NCBI RefSeq assembly: GCF_016907555.1
Contig: NZ_JAFBCE010000001.1
Location: 1,116,001 to 1,180,000 of the forward strand
Direction: 5' to 3'
Origin: Microbacterium laevaniformans
GTDB lineage: Bacteria; Actinomycetota; Actinomycetes; Actinomycetales; Microbacteriaceae
Length of the DNA stretch: 64,000 bases
Shown one piece after another: positions 40,289 to 47,975 of this stretch (positions are counted from its first letter, which is position 1; each line of letters starts with the position of its first letter). A program made the position numbers and the translations under genes. The notes under the pieces were generated by a model that saw nothing but the letters and a program-made list of their open reading frames with translations, had not been told where the DNA came from and did not search any database.

Positions 40289-40955
40289 CCGGCTGCTGAT
40301 CGTCGAGGAGCTGCATCTGCTGCTGGTGAAGCCGGAGGGGGGACTGGAGACGGTTCCCGCATACCGGGCCTACGCCGAGACGGCCGCGTTGCTCGTGGAC
40401 CTCGCGGTAGCGGGCGCGGTGACAGTGGGAGAGAAGGAGACGGTGGCGGCGCAGGAGGACGCGCGCGGGCCGGAGCATCCGGTGCTGCGTCAGGGGTGGA
40501 GCGCGCTGGCGGAAGGGGGCCCGGGCACGGTCGGCGAGCTGGTGCGGCGACCCGAGCTCGACCCGGGGGGCACGGTGGAGGAGTCGTTGGTCGCGGCGGG
40601 CATCCTGGAGCGGAAGTCACGCGGCGTTCTGGGGCTACGTTTCGATCGGACCCCCACGGTCGACCCGGCGCCGGAGGAGGCGCTCCGGGCTCGGTTGGCC
40701 GCCGTGCTGGCGGGTCGTGAGCGCGCGACCGTCGCCGACACCAGCCTGCTCGCGCTGCTGAACGCGGGGGCGGATGCTCCGCGGATCCTGCGCGCCGAGG
40801 CGGCGGGGATGGATCGCGATCAGTTCGCCGCCCGCGTGCGGGAGCTCGACGCCGACACGACCACCAGCGATGCCGTATCGGACGCGATCAGTGCCGTGAG
40901 CACCGCCGTCATCGGCGCCGTTCTCGTCCCGACGATCATCGGCGGGATCCTGTAG
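40269..40955 (+). CDS. GPP34 (GOLPH3/VPS74-like) family protein
   Basis: A 228-residue protein with the GPP34 pattern: N-terminal LLIVEELHLLLVKPEGG, then AYAETAALLVDLAVAGAVTV, GTVEESLVAAGILERKSRGVLGL and a helical C-terminus ending in a hydrophobic GAVLVPTIIGGIL. Eukaryotic GOLPH3 binds Golgi glycosyltransferases and PI4P; bacterial roles are poorly known. It overlaps the glycosyltransferase by 20 nt. AGAGGAGA precedes the ATG. Confidence 0.8.
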   Translation: MSQGSNDRLLIVEELHLLLVKPEGGLETVPAYRAYAETAALLVDLAVAGAVTVGEKETVAAQEDARGPEHPVLRQGWSALAEGGPGTVGELVRRPELDPGGTVEESLVAAGILERKSRGVLGLRFDRTPTVDPAPEEALRARLAAVLAGRERATVADTSLLALLNAGADAPRILRAEAAGMDRDQFAARVRELDADTTTSDAVSDAISAVSTAVIGAVLVPTIIGGIL

Positions 40956-41336
40956 AAGCCGGCCTTCCCTCAACAATCACGCATCGAAAAGCGCTTGACT
41001 AAGTAGGGGAAATTTGGACCGGCAGACGCTTGGCCCGCTCGATCCGGCTCGGCTTCCTGCCCTCCGCCTTGGGGAGGGTGGCGCGCGTAGCGGAGCGGAG
41101 CGCGACGCCTGACCCCTTCGTCCCGCCGAGATATCCATCTCTCTTCTCTTCTTCTCGTTCGTGTTCTCCTGCGTGGACGACGTTGGGCTTCCTGCTCGCG
41201 ATGAATTCGCATTGGGATGGCAAACATCCGCGGAGCGGATGGCGGCAGCTCGCGGCTGATCAGATCGAGCGCGCTGGTGCTGACGCGGGTAGGTTTCGCT
41301 TGGTGTGTCCTGAGGCGGATCCGTAGTCTGGGCGTG
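40956..41336. other. Non-coding boundary between the RiPP cargo and the AICE backbone
   Basis: About 380 bp with no convincing gene. A 74-codon minus-strand frame at 40999-41223 lacks a ribosome site and family features. The stretch includes a pyrimidine tract (CTCTCTTCTCTTCTTCTCG near 41139-41157) and, at its right end, a promoter for the HD gene. GC drops around 40970-41010. Confidence 0.5.
41300..41329 (+). promoter_or_regulatory. Promoter for a leaderless HD-domain mRNA
   Basis: TTGGTG (41300-41305) and TAGTCT (41324-41329) are 18 bp apart. The ATG follows TAGTCT by 7 nt, so transcription would start at the start codon. The integrase gene has the same TAGTCT plus 7 nt plus ATG arrangement. 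Confidence 0.5.
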
Positions 41337-41888
41337 ATGGGTTCCGATCTGGTGGTGCGTGCTCGGGCGGTTGCTGAAGACCGTCTCGTGTCGTTGCCGC
41401 GCCGATGGGCTCATGTGCAGGGTGTTGCAGCTCGTGCAACCGGGGTCACGTTGTCTCTTGGGTGCCGGTCGGCGGAGGAGATTGTCGCGGCGGCGTGGCT
41501 CCATGACGTGGGCTATGCGGACTCGGTCGCTGTATCGGGTTTCCATCCGGTCGATGGCGCCCTGTTCGCGCGTGGTGAGCGGTTTCCGGAGCTTGTCGTG
41601 TCGTTGATCGCGTTCCATACGGGCGCCGAGGAGGAAGCAACCCAGCGGGGACTTTCCACAGCGCTGGGTGAGTTCGCAGCCCCTGCCGCGGAGGCGCTGG
41701 ATGTGGTGACGTTCTGTGACCTGACAACCAGTGTTGACGGCGTTCTGACGGACGCTCACGCGCGGATTGCGGAGATCCTGGACCGGTACGAGCCAGGCGA
41801 CCCCGTGCATCTGGCTGTGTCCGCGTCGGCGCCTCGGCTGCTGGCTTCCGTCAGCCGTGTTGAGTCTCGCTTGGCGGCTGCGCGGTAG
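41337..41888 (+). CDS. HD-domain protein of the AICE
   Basis: A 183-residue metal-dependent phosphohydrolase-like protein with HD motifs: His in RRWAHVQGVA, the HD pair in AAWLHDVGYADS, HPVDGALFARG, and His in SLIAFHTGAEEEA. Substrate unknown. HD proteins of this size are often found beside Nudix and XRE genes in actinomycete integrative elements. It is convergent with the Nudix gene, 5 bp away. Confidence 0.8.
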   Translation: MGSDLVVRARAVAEDRLVSLPRRWAHVQGVAARATGVTLSLGCRSAEEIVAAAWLHDVGYADSVAVSGFHPVDGALFARGERFPELVVSLIAFHTGAEEEATQRGLSTALGEFAAPAAEALDVVTFCDLTTSVDGVLTDAHARIAEILDRYEPGDPVHLAVSASAPRLLASVSRVESRLAAAR

Positions 41889-41893
41889 GTGTT

Positions 41894-42364
41894 TCAGCCG
41901 AGGTAGGGGGCTGGGTTACCGGTGAGGTAGTGGTCGATCCGGAGTCGCATGCTCGGGTGCATGGTCAGCGCTGCGATGTCGTCGGGCTGCACCCATTGCA
42001 GGTCGGTGGACTCGTCATCGTGCGCGAGCGTGCCGCCGAGAAGCCGGGTGGTGTAGCAGAGGGAGAACTGTTGGCGAACTTCCCCGTCGGTGTACTCGAT
42101 GACGTGGTTCGGGTTCGTGTAGATCCCGACGAGCGCGCTGATCTCGACGTCGAGTCCGGTTTCTTCTTTCACTTCGCGGACCGCGCAGTCTTCGATGGAC
42201 TCGCCGAGTTCCATGCCGCCGCCAGGGAGCGCCCAGAGCCCGTTGTCCACGCGGTGGACCAGGAGGATCCGTCCTTCGGTGTCGGTGACGACGGCGGTTG
42301 TGGAGGGGACGACGCTGTTCGCTTTGGGGGCGTCCGGGTTGTTGAAGTGGTCGATGCGTGCCAT
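41894..42364 (-). CDS. Nudix hydrolase
   Basis: A 156-residue Nudix protein with a perfect Nudix box (GGMELGE, then REVKEETGL). It resembles AICE Nudix proteins such as Pif of pSAM2, which stops redundant transfer between cells carrying the element; that role is inference here. The ATG at 42364 has GGAG upstream, and it lies 13 bp after the XRE gene, probably in one transcript. Confidence 0.85.
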   Translation of the reverse strand: MARIDHFNNPDAPKANSVVPSTTAVVTDTEGRILLVHRVDNGLWALPGGGMELGESIEDCAVREVKEETGLDVEISALVGIYTNPNHVIEYTDGEVRQQFSLCYTTRLLGGTLAHDDESTDLQWVQPDDIAALTMHPSMRLRIDHYLTGNPAPYLG

Positions 42365-42377
42365 GCCGGTGTTCTCC

Positions 42378-43163
42378 TCAGTAGCGGGGTGTCGTTTGGT
42401 CCGGGGTGCCCGTGTTCCAGACATGCGTGAACGTGTCCGCGTACTTGTCGAACAAGTCCGAGTGGTCGGCGCGGGCGAGTTCGATCACGGGGTTATCGCC
42501 CGCCGGTAGCCCGTAGATGTGATGGTTCGCATAGACAACGTCGTCGGCGAAGAACACCGACGTATACAACGGTGTCCGGTGCACGCGCACTTCGATGCCC
42601 TCGATGTTCCTCAGCGGGGCCAGGCGCCTCAGCGTCATCCGGCACCGGCTCGCAAGGTCCACGCCGAGACCTTCCTCACTGCCTCTTTCATGCACCGCCG
42701 CCGAGGCGGGATCACCAACAGCGAACCGCACCAACACACCTCGCGTCACAGCGTCGGTGAGGATACGGGGAAAGCCCGGCACGGAGTCGAACAGGAACGT
42801 TCCGCCGTATACGAGGATGTCGATCCGCTCACTGGCGGCGCTGAACACCTCGACCCAGAACGCTGAGGGAACCTCCGCGCGTGAGGGAAACAGCCGGGAT
42901 GACACGGTCGGCACGCCTGCCCCGCCCCTGACTGTCGCATCCGGCCACAGGTCCGTAACGGGCATGTTGAGTGCTTGGGCGATTGCTTCCTTTGTCGTGT
43001 CACGGGAGTTCTTGCCGTCCAGCACTTTCAGGATCGTTCGCTCATCAACGTTGCTGAGGTCGTGGAGCTTGCGGACGCTGATGCGCTGCTCCGCCATCGC
43101 CGCGCGCAGGAACCGTCCCGAGTTCTCGGCAGGCGCCGGGGTGATGTCGTCGTGGTCCGTCAT
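42378..43163 (-). CDS. XRE-family transcriptional regulator with C-terminal effector-like domain
   Basis: A 261-residue protein. Residues about 18-75 form a helix-turn-helix (MAEQRISVRKLHDLSNVDER, TILKVLDGKNSRDTTKEAIA). Residues about 95-250 form a separate alpha/beta domain (IDILVYGGTFLFDSVPGFPR, IEVRVHRTPLYTSVFFADD), resembling the C-terminal part of actinobacterial regulators found beside Nudix genes in AICEs. It is divergent from the SCO3933-like/tra/rep operon and is a candidate repressor of it. Confidence 0.8.
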   Translation of the reverse strand: MTDHDDITPAPAENSGRFLRAAMAEQRISVRKLHDLSNVDERTILKVLDGKNSRDTTKEAIAQALNMPVTDLWPDATVRGGAGVPTVSSRLFPSRAEVPSAFWVEVFSAASERIDILVYGGTFLFDSVPGFPRILTDAVTRGVLVRFAVGDPASAAVHERGSEEGLGVDLASRCRMTLRRLAPLRNIEGIEVRVHRTPLYTSVFFADDVVYANHHIYGLPAGDNPVIELARADHSDLFDKYADTFTHVWNTGTPDQTTPRY

Positions 43164-43312
43164 ACAAGGCTTTCGTTGCGGGAGTGCTCTCGCTCATTCT
43201 GCAACACGCCCCGAGCGCATCCTGCATCGGGCCCTGCTTCGCTGCCGTTGTTGCGGACGAGATGTTGCGTGATCCTGCGCTGTTGATGCGTGGTTGCTGC
43301 GGTTCTTGCTCG

Positions 43313-43365
43313 CTTGTCTGTCCTTGTTCCCGCCAACCGGCAGGGGCAAGACGACGACAGACAAG
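43313..43365. promoter_or_regulatory. Long hairpin before the SCO3933-like gene
   Basis: CTTGTCTGTC (43313-43322) pairs perfectly with GACAGACAAG (43356-43365). Inside, CTTGTTCCC can pair with GGGGCAAG and GCC with GGC. The 3' arm runs into the ribosome site AAGGA of the next gene. It may control translation or copy/transfer functions, or be the XRE operator. Confidence 0.6.
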
Positions 43366-43376
43366 GAAGCATGCTC

Positions 43377-43706
43377 ATGCGTTTGAACATCAACACGGCG
43401 GGGGTTCAGTTCCTCGCGACGCGGCTGCCCGAGCCCCGCACCGACCGCGACACTGGCGCTGCTCGCATCGATAAGGAGACGGGGCTGCCGATGTTCCAGG
43501 TGCAGGTCGCTGCCCTGGATTCCTCCGGCGGTGAAGTCCTCGCTGTGTCGGTCCCGGGCCAGCCGTCCGGGATCACGATCGGTGCACCGGTGACGGTGGA
43601 GGGGCTGGTTGCGATCCCGTGGTCTCAGGGCGACCGCTCCGGTGTTGCCTACCGGGCCACCGCCCTCCGCGGCGCTGAGACCCGCCCGGGCAAGCCCACC
43701 GACTGA
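43377..43706 (+). CDS. SCO3933-family regulatory protein
   Basis: A 109-residue protein (MRLNINTAGVQFLATRLPEP, then GLPMFQVQVAALDSSGG and VPGQPSGITIGAPVTVEGL) matching the small SCO3933 family that precedes FtsK-like transfer genes in Streptomyces integrative elements. Its molecular role is not established. The ATG at 43377 is preferred over one at 43371 for its 9-nt distance to AAGGA. Confidence 0.75.
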   Translation: MRLNINTAGVQFLATRLPEPRTDRDTGAARIDKETGLPMFQVQVAALDSSGGEVLAVSVPGQPSGITIGAPVTVEGLVAIPWSQGDRSGVAYRATALRGAETRPGKPTD

Positions 43707-43807
43707 CCGCGCATGTGTAACCGGGGCGACGGCGACAACACCTGACACCGCCGCCTCGGGAACACATCCGTGTCCCCTTGATCCGCCTCTTTGGAAGGAG
43801 CCCTCGG

Positions 43808-45232
43808 ATGGCTCGCATAACCTCAACATCGCCCACCCCGTCGAACTCGAGCAGCGACACCGTCTCCGACGTGATCGTCGCGGTCGCTCAGATCGCCTGG
43901 GAAGCGATAGAGCTCGGGACACGGCTCGCCTGGTGGGCGGTTCTGTTCCCGGTGTTCTCCGCCCCTGTCACCGCCGCCGTCTGGGCATGGATCAGCTTCG
44001 GGTGGGAGGCCGGGGCCAGCGCCGCCCTGGTCGGCATCGTGGTCCTCGCGCTCTGGTGGTACCTGCACCCGGCATCGTTCCGGGCCGTCGTGCATGCCCG
44101 GATCCGCGCCCGTTACCGTCGCTACCGCTACCGGCACGGGTGGGCGGCCGTCTGCGCGCTGAACGGCCTCGCCCCCACCCTCGACGGGACGCCCCTGATC
44201 CCCCGGCTGCGGAAAATCCGCATCCACCCGTCGGTGGACGTCCTCACCGTTCAAATGATCGCAGGGCAGACGCTCGCGGACTGGACCCGGCTGTGTGACG
44301 CGCTCGCGCATGGTTGGCGCGCTCAGACTGTCACCGCGACCACCCCCGCGCCCGGATGGATCACGCTCACCGTCCGCACTCGCGACCATCTCACCACCGT
44401 GATTCCCCTCCCTGCCCGTGCCGCGACGGATCTCGAAGCCGTGACGCTCGGCGTGACCGAGGATGGCCTGCCGTGGGTTGTGCAGGTCGCGGGCAGGCAT
44501 CTCCTCGTCGCCGGCGCAACCGGTGCGGGCAAAGGATCGGTGGTCTGGTCGATCCTCGCGGGCCTTGCTCCGGCCGTGCACGCCGGTGTGGTGCGGTTGT
44601 GGGTGGTCGATCCGAAAGGCGGGATGGAGTTCGGTGCCGCGACGGCCCTGTTCGACCGGTTCGTGCACACTACCGGGGCACCGACGCTGGAGCTGCTCCG
44701 CGCCGCTGCCGCGCTCGTGCAGGAGCGTGCGGACCGGTATCGGGGCGTCACCCGCTCCCACACTGCGACGACCGTGGAACCGCAGGTTGTGGTCGTGATC
44801 GACGAGCTCGCCTCGTTGACCGCGTACGAGACCGACCGGAAGGTTGCGGCCGAGACGATCCAACTGCTCTCCCTCGTCCTCTCCCAGGGGCGTGCGGTCG
44901 GGGTGACTGTGATCGCGGCCGCGCAGGATCCCTCGAAAGACGTGCTGAGCATGCGGCAGTTGTTCCCGACTCGGATCGGGCTGCGACTCACCGAAGCAAC
45001 GCAGGTGGACATGGTCCTCGGGCAGGGTGCCCGCGCCGCGGGGGCACTCTGCGACCAGATCCCCGATTCCCTGCCCGGTGTCGGCTACCAGATCGAGGAC
45101 GGCACCGCCCGTCCCCTCCGCGCCCGCGCGTTCCACGTCACCGACACGGACATCCGTGCCCTCGCCGACCAGTACCCCGTACCGTCCTGGCCGATGGAAG
45201 CGCCTGACGGCGGCGACGCCACCCGGTTCTGA
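43808..45232 (+). CDS. FtsK/SpoIIIE-like DNA translocase (TraB/TraSA type)
   Basis: A 474-residue protein with two or three N-terminal membrane helices (about 38-95) and a RecA-type motor: Walker A GATGAGKGS, DPKGGMEFG, Walker B VVVIDELASL, and AAAQDPSKDVL. AICEs use one such protein to move double-stranded DNA between mycelial or paired cells. GGAAGGAG precedes the ATG at 43808. Confidence 0.88.
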   Translation: MARITSTSPTPSNSSSDTVSDVIVAVAQIAWEAIELGTRLAWWAVLFPVFSAPVTAAVWAWISFGWEAGASAALVGIVVLALWWYLHPASFRAVVHARIRARYRRYRYRHGWAAVCALNGLAPTLDGTPLIPRLRKIRIHPSVDVLTVQMIAGQTLADWTRLCDALAHGWRAQTVTATTPAPGWITLTVRTRDHLTTVIPLPARAATDLEAVTLGVTEDGLPWVVQVAGRHLLVAGATGAGKGSVVWSILAGLAPAVHAGVVRLWVVDPKGGMEFGAATALFDRFVHTTGAPTLELLRAAAALVQERADRYRGVTRSHTATTVEPQVVVVIDELASLTAYETDRKVAAETIQLLSLVLSQGRAVGVTVIAAAQDPSKDVLSMRQLFPTRIGLRLTEATQVDMVLGQGARAAGALCDQIPDSLPGVGYQIEDGTARPLRARAFHVTDTDIRALADQYPVPSWPMEAPDGGDATRF

Positions 45233-45263
45233 TCGACACGCGAACCCGGCAGGAAGGAACACG

Positions 45264-46559
45264 ATGATGGCGAACACGAACCCGCTCGGAACCCTCGACC
45301 CGGACACCCTCGCCGGAATCGTCGCCGCCGCATCCTCAACCGGGTACGAGGAATGGTGGGGGCGGGTACGGTCCTCCGGATACTGCGCCCACCCCATCCA
45401 CCTCACCCGCACCCTCGCGGGGCAGACAACCACGATCTACGCACGGTGCGAAAACCGCCGCGAGGCCGTCTGCCCCGCCTGCTCCGACCTGTACGCCCTC
45501 GACACCTGGCACATCGTCACCGGCGGCCTCACCCCCGAACACCTCACCAACGCCACCGCCGTGTTCGTCACCCTCACCGCACCATCGTTCGGGACCGTCC
45601 ACGCACATCACGCCGACGACCCCGCTCGCCCCTGCCATCCAGTCGTGACGGGCACCTGCACTCATGGCAGACCGATGGGGTGCCCGGTGGCTCACCAGCG
45701 CGGGGATCCTGTTGTCGGGAGCCCGCTGTGCGCGGACTGCTACGACTACGAGACGCACGTACTGACCACCTGGTGGTTCCCGGCGCTTTGGAACCGGTAC
45801 ACCCGCACCCTGCGACGCCTCGTCACCCGGCACGCCCCGGGTGTGAAAGTCTCGTTCGTGAAGGTCATGGAGATGCAAGCACGCCTTGCCCCGCATTACC
45901 ACGCCATCCTCCGCGCCAACAACGAACCCGGCACTCCCGGCATCGGTCTCGACACTCTGGCGACTCTCGCCGCTGCCGCCGCGTCCATGGTCCGCGTCGA
46001 CGTGCCCGCAACCTCCGGGACCGGGACATTGCGCTTCGGTGCCCAAGTGGACGTGCAGCCGCTCACGCACGACGAGCAGACGCGACGGGTCGGCGGGTAT
46101 CTCGCGAAATACGTCACCAAGGGCATCACCAGCACGGCGCTGCCCGCACGGATACCCGCCGCGAACATCGACCTTCTGCCGATCCCGGAGCACCACAAGC
46201 GCGTCATATCGATGCTCGTTCGTCTCGCGACCTTACTCCCCGACGAGTACGCGGGCATGGCTGACAGGCTCGGCACGTTCGGCTGGCGCGGGCACACGAC
46301 CACGAAGTCCCGCACATTCTCCACGACCATGACAGCACAGAAGCAGCACCGCGCCGCATGGCGCGCCGCGCATGCCACTGAGCCAGGTCGCGGCTTCGAA
46401 CCGGACGCGGACGACGCCGACTGGCAGTACACCCGCTCCGGACACAAGACCCCCGGGCATCGCTACCTCGCTGTCACAGCCGCACTGAAACACCGTGAAC
46501 AACTCCGCACCGCCCATATGGCCGACGACGTAAACGGGCAGAGGCAGGGCGAACCATGA
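45264..46559 (+). CDS. RepSA-like replication initiator
   Basis: A 431-residue initiator of the actinomycete RepSA type. It has a Cys cluster (CENRREAVCPACSDLYALD), a second CxxC (PLCADCYDYE), and the HUH metal motif in RLAPHYHAILR. VGGYLAKYVTKG may hold the catalytic Tyr region. It would nick the element's origin for rolling-circle copying after excision. AGGAAGGA precedes the ATG at 45264. Confidence 0.85.
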   Translation: MMANTNPLGTLDPDTLAGIVAAASSTGYEEWWGRVRSSGYCAHPIHLTRTLAGQTTTIYARCENRREAVCPACSDLYALDTWHIVTGGLTPEHLTNATAVFVTLTAPSFGTVHAHHADDPARPCHPVVTGTCTHGRPMGCPVAHQRGDPVVGSPLCADCYDYETHVLTTWWFPALWNRYTRTLRRLVTRHAPGVKVSFVKVMEMQARLAPHYHAILRANNEPGTPGIGLDTLATLAAAAASMVRVDVPATSGTGTLRFGAQVDVQPLTHDEQTRRVGGYLAKYVTKGITSTALPARIPAANIDLLPIPEHHKRVISMLVRLATLLPDEYAGMADRLGTFGWRGHTTTKSRTFSTTMTAQKQHRAAWRAAHATEPGRGFEPDADDADWQYTRSGHKTPGHRYLAVTAALKHREQLRTAHMADDVNGQRQGEP

Positions 46560-46714
46560 CCGGCCACATCTACAGCCCCGAACTCATCGCGTGGGTGCAG
46601 CGCACGACTGCGGCCCAGGGTGTCCCTGAACGCCTCGACCCCGACACTTTCACGCACCGTGTCGGCGCGCTCTTCGACACCACGCCGGCTCATCTGACTC
46701 CTCGCGGTTCGTGA
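46556..46714 (+). CDS. Small AICE protein after rep
   Basis: A 52-residue protein (MTGHIYSPELIAWVQRTTAA) whose ATG overlaps the rep stop by 4 nt. Predicted helical and soluble; codon use is like the neighbours. No family recognised. In Streptomyces elements a small excisionase often follows rep, but this sequence has no visible helix-turn-helix, so that role is not claimed. Confidence 0.6.
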   Translation: MTGHIYSPELIAWVQRTTAAQGVPERLDPDTFTHRVGALFDTTPAHLTPRGS

Positions 46715-46722
46715 AGCCACGG

Positions 46723-46760
46723 AATCAATTGATTGAAATGCACAGGTCACGGGTCATACT
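46723..46760 (+). promoter_or_regulatory. Palindrome and promoter before the 46785 gene
   Basis: AATCAATTGATT (46723-46734) is a perfect 12-bp palindrome overlapping a -35 like TTGAAA (46733-46738), with CATACT (46755-46760) 16 bp later. The position suggests an operator-controlled promoter. Confidence 0.5.
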
Positions 46761-46784
46761 CGATCTCGACACGGAGGGGGCAAC

Positions 46785-47675
46785 GTGGTGAAGACGGCGA
46801 AGTACCAGAAGGCGCGGTTGCGCATCACCGGCGACAATGGGCGCGGGGAGTGGATTGAAGTCCTTCCTAGCGAGATCGCGGATTCGCCCGCGAAGGGCGA
46901 CCTGATCTGCGTCGGCTGCCCGGTGCCGATGCGCAAAACCTCCTCGTTCACCCGAGGATCAGGCACCGAAGTACCCGCATATCTGAGCCTCTACCCGCAC
47001 ACCGATCATGCTGCCGACTGCCGGCTCAACATCGAAACGCTGCACGCCGACCTGCAACAGGTTCACCCGGACACGATCTCCATCGAAGACAAGATCCTCT
47101 ACCTACACCTACCGGACGAAGAGCGACTCAAGAACAAGCAGAGCACCAAGCGCCGCGTAGGAGGCGGCGGCGACGGGGACACGTGGACGGCGACGATGAA
47201 CTCGGCGACGGCGATCGCCCGATTCCTGAAGCAATATGACGACCCGGGCGATCTCCTCAACCGGCTCATGATCCGCTACCGCGACCACCGCGGAGACATC
47301 TCCGTCATGTTCTGGGCCGACTTCTGCTTCGAAGCCCGCTCACCCGAAGCACTGAAGTACCTTCGCCGGCTCCAACGCGACGGCGACCGCACGCCACCTG
47401 CCGCGGTGATCTTCCCCGTCAAGGAGCGACGCGAAAGCGCGACCTACCGGTACATGCGCGTCGACACTTACGAAAGACCACTCCTCGACAATCCGCGCCA
47501 TCAGCTGTTCCTCAGCGTCGCCGAACCCCTGAACCCCGACCGGCACCGCCTCACGAACATCGAATCCGACTCGATCCTCGTGCTCGGGCACGGCTCATCC
47601 TTCGACTGGACCGGAAAGCTCGTCACCGAACTCCGCTTCACCATCGAAGATCAATGGCAACTGGCCGCTCTCTAG
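46785..47675 (+). CDS. Hypothetical protein of the AICE
   Basis: A 296-residue soluble protein with a CxxC-like pair (DLICVGCPVPM) near residue 45, a later Cys in DHAADCRLN, a low-complexity GGGGDGD linker near residue 130, and an alpha/beta second half. No family was recognised. GTG start (46785 or 46788) behind GGAGGGGG. Its own promoter and place between rep and the integrase suggest an accessory or defence-like role, which is inference only. Its end overlaps the convergent next gene by 38 nt. Confidence 0.65.
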   Translation: MVKTAKYQKARLRITGDNGRGEWIEVLPSEIADSPAKGDLICVGCPVPMRKTSSFTRGSGTEVPAYLSLYPHTDHAADCRLNIETLHADLQQVHPDTISIEDKILYLHLPDEERLKNKQSTKRRVGGGGDGDTWTATMNSATAIARFLKQYDDPGDLLNRLMIRYRDHRGDISVMFWADFCFEARSPEALKYLRRLQRDGDRTPPAAVIFPVKERRESATYRYMRVDTYERPLLDNPRHQLFLSVAEPLNPDRHRLTNIESDSILVLGHGSSFDWTGKLVTELRFTIEDQWQLAAL

Positions 47676-47949
47676 AACGGCCCCGGGCTTCCAGCCGCGC
47701 GGAGTACGCACGCAACCGGGTCGTCATGTGGATGATCGCACCCCGATCCTCAGGTGGAACCCGGTCAACCCGTTCCGCGACGGCCAGACTGGCTCGCAGT
47801 GACTGCTCCTGATCGATCACCCCGTCGTCATACAGCCCGACGAGTGCCCCGCGGACCCTGGTCGCAGCCTCGTGCATGATGTCGTAGAACACGACCGTCG
47901 GCACCCTGCTCGCCTGTGGCGATGGTCGACCCGGTTCGTGATTGTCCAT
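47638..47949 (-). CDS. Small hypothetical protein downstream of the integrase
   Basis: A 103-residue, probably helical protein (VVFYDIMHEAATRVRGALVG, QSLRASLAVAERVDR) on the integrase strand, 26 nt after its stop. GGAG lies 7 nt before the ATG. No family recognised. Small genes next to serine integrases sometimes encode the recombination directionality factor, so it is a candidate for that. Confidence 0.6.
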   Translation of the reverse strand: MDNHEPGRPSPQASRVPTVVFYDIMHEAATRVRGALVGLYDDGVIDQEQSLRASLAVAERVDRVPPEDRGAIIHMTTRLRAYSARLEARGRSRERPVAIDLRW

Positions 47950-47975
47950 GTCCACGCTCCTCACCGCATCACCCG

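Noticed and set aside
40999..41223. 74-codon minus-strand frame between GPP34 and the HD gene
   Set aside because: No ribosome site, no family match, and mixed composition; probably chance.
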